Of a DNA stretch of 48,755 nucleotides, positions 44,869-48,755 are shown piece by piece; position 1 is the first letter of the stretch; every line of letters begins with the position of its first letter. The stretch spans positions 1 to 48,755 of the forward strand of contig CAMJRX010000016.1 of assembly GCA_946408355.1 (NCBI GenBank), written 5' to 3'. A program made the position numbers and the translations under genes. The notes below the pieces were generated by a model. The model worked only from the letters and a program-made list of their open reading frames with translations. It ran no database searches and was not told the DNA's origin. The DNA is from an uncultured Selenomonadales bacterium (GTDB lineage Bacteria > Bacillota > Negativicutes > Selenomonadales > Selenomonadaceae).

Positions 44869-45860
44869 AGCATAATAATCCTATCGGGCGGAAAATAAAT
44901 ATACAGCTTATCGCCGACGTTAAAAAATTTGTCGACTTCCCAGCGGATAATGTGATTGAGCACTACGATAAAAAAATTTGTATCTTCGACGACCTGTGTA
45001 ACTTCCATAGAGAAAATATTTTCGCCAAGCGCATTGCGATATTCCAGCGAATTAGCGCGAATCCCAACGAACTTTAAATCGTCGGGAATTTTTTTTGCAG
45101 TCAATTCGAGTTGCCAATCTTCGGCGAAAAGTTTATCGTCGGAAATTTTTTTAGCATGGGAAATATTTTTGCAATCCGTTAAAACGGCGGCGGCTAAAGT
45201 CTTGGGATTTTTAAAGATTTCGCGCTTGTCGTCAATCGTGCCGATAATCCCGTTGTGCATGACGGCAACTTTATCAGCTAAACGGTAGACTTCGCCTTTA
45301 TCGTGACTAACCAGAATTGCTGCGCCGTATAGCTTAAAAATTTCGGCAAGCTCTAATTCAAGTTGCCATTTTAGCCAACTGTCAAGCGCGGCGAATGGCT
45401 CATCAAGCAACAAAATTTCAGCGTGCGAAGTCAAAACTCTTGCAATCGCGACGCGCTGTTGTTGCCCGCCGCTAAGCTGATGAGGATAAACATTTTCTAA
45501 GCCGTCGATTTGGAAACGGGCAAGATTTTCTTTAAGCTTGGAGCGTTTATCGCCCGTCGCCGCGAACAAAATATTTTCAGCAACCGTCATATTCGGGAAT
45601 AGGGCGTAGTTTTGAAAAAGATAACCTGCGCGGCGGGCTTGAGGCGGCAAGTTAATTTTTTTGTCAGAATCAAAAAGCGTGCGCCCGTTGAGGATAATTT
45701 TGCCTTCGTCAGGCGTCTCAATGCCGGCAATACATTTGAGCGTTATAGACTTGCCGCAACCGCTTGCGCCCAATAGAGCAAAAATTTCATCGCGAACTGT
45801 AAAGTTAACGTCAAGCGTAAAGTCGCGCAATTTTTTCTTAATGGATACTTGTAAATCCAT
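44859..45860 (-). CDS. modC: Molybdate ABC transporter ATP-binding protein
   Basis: A 333-aa ATPase driving molybdate uptake. GASGCGKS is the Walker A motif, LSGGQQQRVAIAR the ABC signature and ILLLDEPFAALD the Walker B. The C-terminal part (about 230-333) is a degenerate MOP/TOBE-like domain. The ATG at 45860 is chosen by homology of the start (MDLQVSIKKKL); the ribosome site is weak and the gene overlaps the end of modA, suggesting translational coupling. Confidence 0.92.
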   Translation of the reverse strand: MDLQVSIKKKLRDFTLDVNFTVRDEIFALLGASGCGKSITLKCIAGIETPDEGKIILNGRTLFDSDKKINLPPQARRAGYLFQNYALFPNMTVAENILFAATGDKRSKLKENLARFQIDGLENVYPHQLSGGQQQRVAIARVLTSHAEILLLDEPFAALDSWLKWQLELELAEIFKLYGAAILVSHDKGEVYRLADKVAVMHNGIIGTIDDKREIFKNPKTLAAAVLTDCKNISHAKKISDDKLFAEDWQLELTAKKIPDDLKFVGIRANSLEYRNALGENIFSMEVTQVVEDTNFFIVVLNHIIRWEVDKFFNVGDKLYIYFPPDRIIMLCH

Positions 45861-46608
45861 ATTTGGCAAAAACTTTCTTAGCGGCGTCAGAGCCTGTGAA
45901 TTCTAAAAATTTTTTTGCGGCGTCGAGATTTTTGGAAGACTTAATCACGGCGGCAGGATAGATAACGGGCTTGTGGGAACCTTCCGGCGCGGCACAAATA
46001 ACTTTAACTTTATCGCTAATCGCGGCGTCGGTGGCGTAAACAACTCCGCAATCGACCTCGCCGCTTTCCGTCCACGCCAGCACTTGTCGAACGTCAGAGC
46101 CGTAAACCGCCTTAGCCTTAACAGCGTCAAGAATATTTAGCGTGGTAAAAATTTCTTCGCTGTATTGCCCAACGGGAACGCCTTTAGGTTCACCGAGCGC
46201 GATTTTCTCAACCTTATCAGTTGCCACGTCGTTGAAGTCTGAAATATTTTTATTGCTGTCGTTAGGGACGATAAGGACGACTTCATTGCGTAACAAATCT
46301 TTGCGCGTACCTTCGGCAAGTTCGCCTTTCTCGTCAAGTGCATTCATTTGCTTTTGCGCGGCTGAAAAAAATAAATCCGTTTCGCCGCCGTTTTCAATCG
46401 CCTGTTGAAGTGCGCCGCTTGAGCCGAAGTTAAAAACAATTTTGACGTTAGGATTTTCTTTAGCGTAAAGTTCGGCAAGTTCATTCATGGCATTTGTAAG
46501 ACTTGCCGCCGCTGAAACGTGTAATTCAACATTTTTTTCGACGTTATCGCCGCCGCAACCTGTCATTAATAACGCCGCCGCGCAGATTATTGCTAAAAAT
46601 TTTTTCAC
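45838..46608 (-). CDS. modA: Molybdate-binding lipoprotein
   Basis: A 256-aa periplasmic or membrane-anchored binding protein for molybdate (possibly tungstate). GTG start at 46608 eight bases after GGAGG; the upstream open frame has no such site. The signal sequence ends in the lipobox LMTGC (C18), so it is a lipoprotein. LHVSAAASLTNAM, FNFGSSGALQQAIENG and GVPVGQY are ligand-site motifs of ModA. Leads modABC behind the Moco-type riboswitch. Confidence 0.94.
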   Translation of the reverse strand: MKKFLAIICAAALLMTGCGGDNVEKNVELHVSAAASLTNAMNELAELYAKENPNVKIVFNFGSSGALQQAIENGGETDLFFSAAQKQMNALDEKGELAEGTRKDLLRNEVVLIVPNDSNKNISDFNDVATDKVEKIALGEPKGVPVGQYSEEIFTTLNILDAVKAKAVYGSDVRQVLAWTESGEVDCGVVYATDAAISDKVKVICAAPEGSHKPVIYPAAVIKSSKNLDAAKKFLEFTGSDAAKKVFAKYGFTSIH

Positions 46609-46634
46609 GATAAATTCCTCCAGTAAAAGTTTAA

Positions 46635-46791
46635 GGACTACCCTCCGCGTATGCAAAGGATAGCCCGAAACTTCAAAGCAAAACTACTTGCGCACTATGG
46701 ACTCTCCTTTTCAAACAGGGAAGGCGACGCAGTTTCCCGCATCACCCCGGCTAAACGTCATGGCATAAGCTTTAGACGTTTTCGCTCGGAG
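46635..46791 (-). ncRNA. Molybdenum-cofactor (Moco) family riboswitch
   Basis: The reverse strand reads CTCCGAGCG ... GGTGATGCGGGAAACTGCG ... TTTGAAAAGGAGAGTCC ... CCTTTGCATACGCGGAGGG, which I recognise as the Moco RNA motif, with CTCC at the 5' end able to pair with GGAG at the 3' end. It lies directly before modA, the usual target. Moco-family elements can also respond to the tungsten cofactor, depending on a helix that I cannot judge by eye. Confidence 0.8.
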
Positions 46792-46821
46792 AATAAAAAA
46801 ATTTTAGCACAACAGAGTAGC

Positions 46822-46849
46822 ATTATAGGTGACAATAATCACGTTGCAA
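46822..46849 (-). promoter_or_regulatory. Promoter of the Moco riboswitch and modABC
   Basis: On the reverse strand TTGCAA (46844-46849), a 16-base spacer and a perfect TATAAT (46822-46827), about 30 bases before the riboswitch. Confidence 0.65.
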
Positions 46850-46857
46850 AAAAATTT

Positions 46858-46890
46858 GGCGACAAGCTTTTTAGCCTGCCGCCGTTTTTT
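46858..46890. terminator. Bidirectional terminator after fruA
   Basis: An 11-bp stem, GGCGACAAGCT with AGCCTGCCGCC (G-T pairs allowed), loop TTTT, with T-runs on both strands. It separates fruA from the mod unit. Confidence 0.8.
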
Positions 46891-46908
46891 TATACGGAAA
46901 TTATTTTA

Positions 46909-48755
46909 TCAATCTTGAGGTCTAGGTTTACGGATAAAGCCAAGAATCACGCAACCGACAACCGCACCAACGATAATCGACGCAAGATACATCAGCGGAT
47001 TGCCGATAGTCGGGACAACGAAAATTCCGCCGTGCGGAGCCATAAGCGTGCAACCAAACGCCATAACGCCTGCGCCCGCAATAGCCGAACCGACAACGCA
47101 AGCGGGTATAACGTGAAGCGGGTCACCAGCCGCAAACGGAATCGCGCCTTCTGTGATAAACGACAAGCCCATTATGATATTCGTAGCAGTAGTTTTCTGT
47201 TCGCTCTTGGTGAATTTGTTCTTGAAGAAAATCGTAGCAAGAGCAATGGCAATCGGGGGAACCATGCCACCAGCCATAGCCGCCGCGATAACGTAATAGT
47301 TGCCGTCAGCCAAAAGACCAACGCCAGTAACATAAGCCGCTTTATTCAAAGGACCGCCCATATCAACAGCCATCATACCACCGATAACAGCACCCATAAC
47401 GAGTTTAGCATTAGGATCCATGTTAGCAAGAGTATCTTTAAGAGCCTCGTTGACACCTGCGACAGGCGGACCGATTACGAAATTGCAAATAAGACCGATA
47501 ATCAAAACGCCGAGCAACGGATAAAACAGAATCGGTTTGGTGCCTTCCAACGAGGGCGGGAGGAAACTAAGAGCTTTTTTGAGCCAGTTGACGATAAAAC
47601 CTGCAAGGAAACCCGCAAGCAATGCGCCTAAGAAACCGGAGCCATTGGAAGCACTAAGTGCGCCGCCGACAAAACCAGCCGCTAAGCCGGGACGGTCAGC
47701 GATTGACATAGCAATAAATCCTGCGAGAACCGGTAACATAAATCCAAACGACGCGCCGCCAATGCCCATAAAAGTTGCCGCAACGGGAGTTATCGAACCG
47801 AATTTCCCGCGCTCTTCAGCGGGCAAGCTGTTTAAGTCAACAGAGAAACCGTCAACTAAAAATGCCAATGCGATTAAGATACCGCCGCCGATAACGAACG
47901 GCAACATATGCGAGACGCCGTTCATCAAATGTTTGTAAACTTGACGACCAATACTTTCGTTTTCGCCGCCACCGCCGCCAGAATCGCCTGCAGATTCGCC
48001 CGCCTTAGCGTGATAAATCGGAGCTGAACCGCTTAATGCCTTATCAATGAGTTCATCAGCTTTGTTGATACCGTCGGCAACTTTGGTAATAACAACGTGC
48101 TTTCCGTCGAAACGAGCCATTGCAACGTTTTTATCCGCCGCAACGATAATTCCGTCGGCTTTAGCAATTTCGTCAGCAGTCAAAACATTTTTCGCGCCGC
48201 CGGAGCCGTTAGTCTCAACCTTAATGGAAATGCCGCGTTTTTTAGCGTGTTGCTCCAAACTTTCAGCCGCCATAAACGTATGAGCAATACCCGTCGGGCA
48301 AGCTGTGACTGCAAGAATTTGGATATGGTCGGCAACAGGAGCGGGCGCGGCATTTGCACTATCGGCGGGTGCTTGGAATTTGCCGTCCTCTTTGTCGTCG
48401 ATAATCTTCAAGAATTCTTCTTTGGTCGTCGCCTTAATCAAAGCTTCCTTGAAGTCGGGATCCATAACCATTGTAGCGAGTTTCGACAGAATCATTAAAT
48501 GTTCGTCGTTGCCGCCATCGGGTGCCGCGATTGCAAAGAACAAACGCGCGGGGTTGCCGTCCATAGACTCGAAGTCAATACCTTCGGGAATTGTCATGGC
48601 GGCAAGACCAGGAGCTTTAACGCCCGCTGATTTGGCGTGCGGCGTTGCAATGCCGTCGCCTAGACCTGTGGTGCCGGACGCCTCACGAGCAAAGACATCT
48701 TTTTTGTACTGTTCTTTGTTCTTGAGGTTGCCGCCCTTTTCCATCAAGTCAACCA
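46909..48755 (-). CDS. fruA: PTS fructose transporter EIIABC (5' end outside window)
   Basis: At least 612 residues; the frame is open to the window edge and reads VDLMEKGG before the first in-window Met, so the true start is beyond 48755. The EIIA part has the phospho-His in GDGIATPHAKS. EIIB has the phospho-Cys in AVTACPTGIAHTFMAAE. EIIC (about the last 350 residues) has several membrane helices, ending IVGCVILGFIRKP. The protein imports and phosphorylates fructose to fructose-1-phosphate. A Gly/Ser linker (GESAGDSGGGGGE) joins EIIB to EIIC. fruK would normally precede it and must lie outside the window. The terminator follows directly. Confidence 0.95.
   Translation of the reverse strand, partial: VDLMEKGGNLKNKEQYKKDVFAREASGTTGLGDGIATPHAKSAGVKAPGLAAMTIPEGIDFESMDGNPARLFFAIAAPDGGNDEHLMILSKLATMVMDPDFKEALIKATTKEEFLKIIDDKEDGKFQAPADSANAAPAPVADHIQILAVTACPTGIAHTFMAAESLEQHAKKRGISIKVETNGSGGAKNVLTADEIAKADGIIVAADKNVAMARFDGKHVVITKVADGINKADELIDKALSGSAPIYHAKAGESAGDSGGGGGENESIGRQVYKHLMNGVSHMLPFVIGGGILIALAFLVDGFSVDLNSLPAEERGKFGSITPVAATFMGIGGASFGFMLPVLAGFIAMSIADRPGLAAGFVGGALSASNGSGFLGALLAGFLAGFIVNWLKKALSFLPPSLEGTKPILFYPLLGVLIIGLICNFVIGPPVAGVNEALKDTLANMDPNAKLVMGAVIGGMMAVDMGGPLNKAAYVTGVGLLADGNYYVIAAAMAGGMVPPIAIALATIFFKNKFTKSEQKTTATNIIMGLSFITEGAIPFAAGDPLHVIPACVVGSAIAGAGVMAFGCTLMAPHGGIFVVPTIGNPLMYLASIIVGAVVGCVILGFIRKPRPQD

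Noticed and set aside
46651-47631. Forward ORF of 326 codons opposite fruA
   Set aside because: Composition is Arg/Asn/Thr-rich and antisense to a clear EIIC domain and the Moco riboswitch; it is a shadow frame.

Overview
The window looks like chromosomal DNA of an anaerobic diderm Firmicute, most likely Negativicutes (Selenomonadales/Selenomonadaceae-like). Reasons: moderately AT-rich DNA with strong AGGAGG-type ribosome sites and frequent TTG/GTG starts, combined with outer-surface glycan genes of the O-antigen type, a huge GGxGxD-repeat secreted protein opening with an FDLQRFD motif, ATP-dependent PEP carboxykinase, nickel-enzyme accessory genes, and a Moco-type riboswitch before modABC. 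The assignment is an inference from gene content.

Layout. 1-4.6 kb: two small unknown reverse ORFs, then comF, leuS and a small unknown protein. 4.7-11 kb: lysC with a GT17 glycosyltransferase, a PD-(D/E)XK protein overlapping sufS, and thrC. 11-19.2 kb, reverse strand: a surface-glycan cassette (giant GT2-RgpF-HAD protein, KAS III homologue, DegT aminotransferase) read after a secreted M48/TPR protease. 19.3-28 kb, forward: ilvD behind a short leader ORF, murB, two tandem GT2 genes (one carrying a G8 tract), and trpDCFB without trpA. 27.9-31.3 kb: hypC (reverse), pckA, larC. 31.3-36.6 kb: a GT51-only transglycosylase (reverse), then rsmE, mtaB and a methyltransferase-kinase fusion overlapping head to tail, then a double-glycine-leader small protein. 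36.6-38.7 kb, reverse: tRNA-Glu(CTC), thiM, a thiamine-binding protein, thiE. 38.8-44.1 kb: a 1755-residue RTX-like protein with an embedded zinc-peptidase-like domain. 44.2-48.8 kb, reverse: modABC under a Moco-family riboswitch, then fruA (PTS EIIABC), cut by the right edge.

How the genes fit together. Housekeeping and amino-acid biosynthesis (Asp-family lysC/thrC, branched-chain ilvD, trp) is interleaved with envelope genes: murB, the transglycosylase, six glycan-related genes and the RTX protein. The most interesting content is on the surface side: a cassette resembling acylated-aminosugar (viosamine-like) glycan synthesis, a WbdD-like chain-terminator candidate, a possibly phase-variable glycosyltransferase, a peptidase built into a beta-roll protein, and a double-glycine-leader protein of unknown role. 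Functions were assigned by reading motifs and overall family resemblance; no database search was run.
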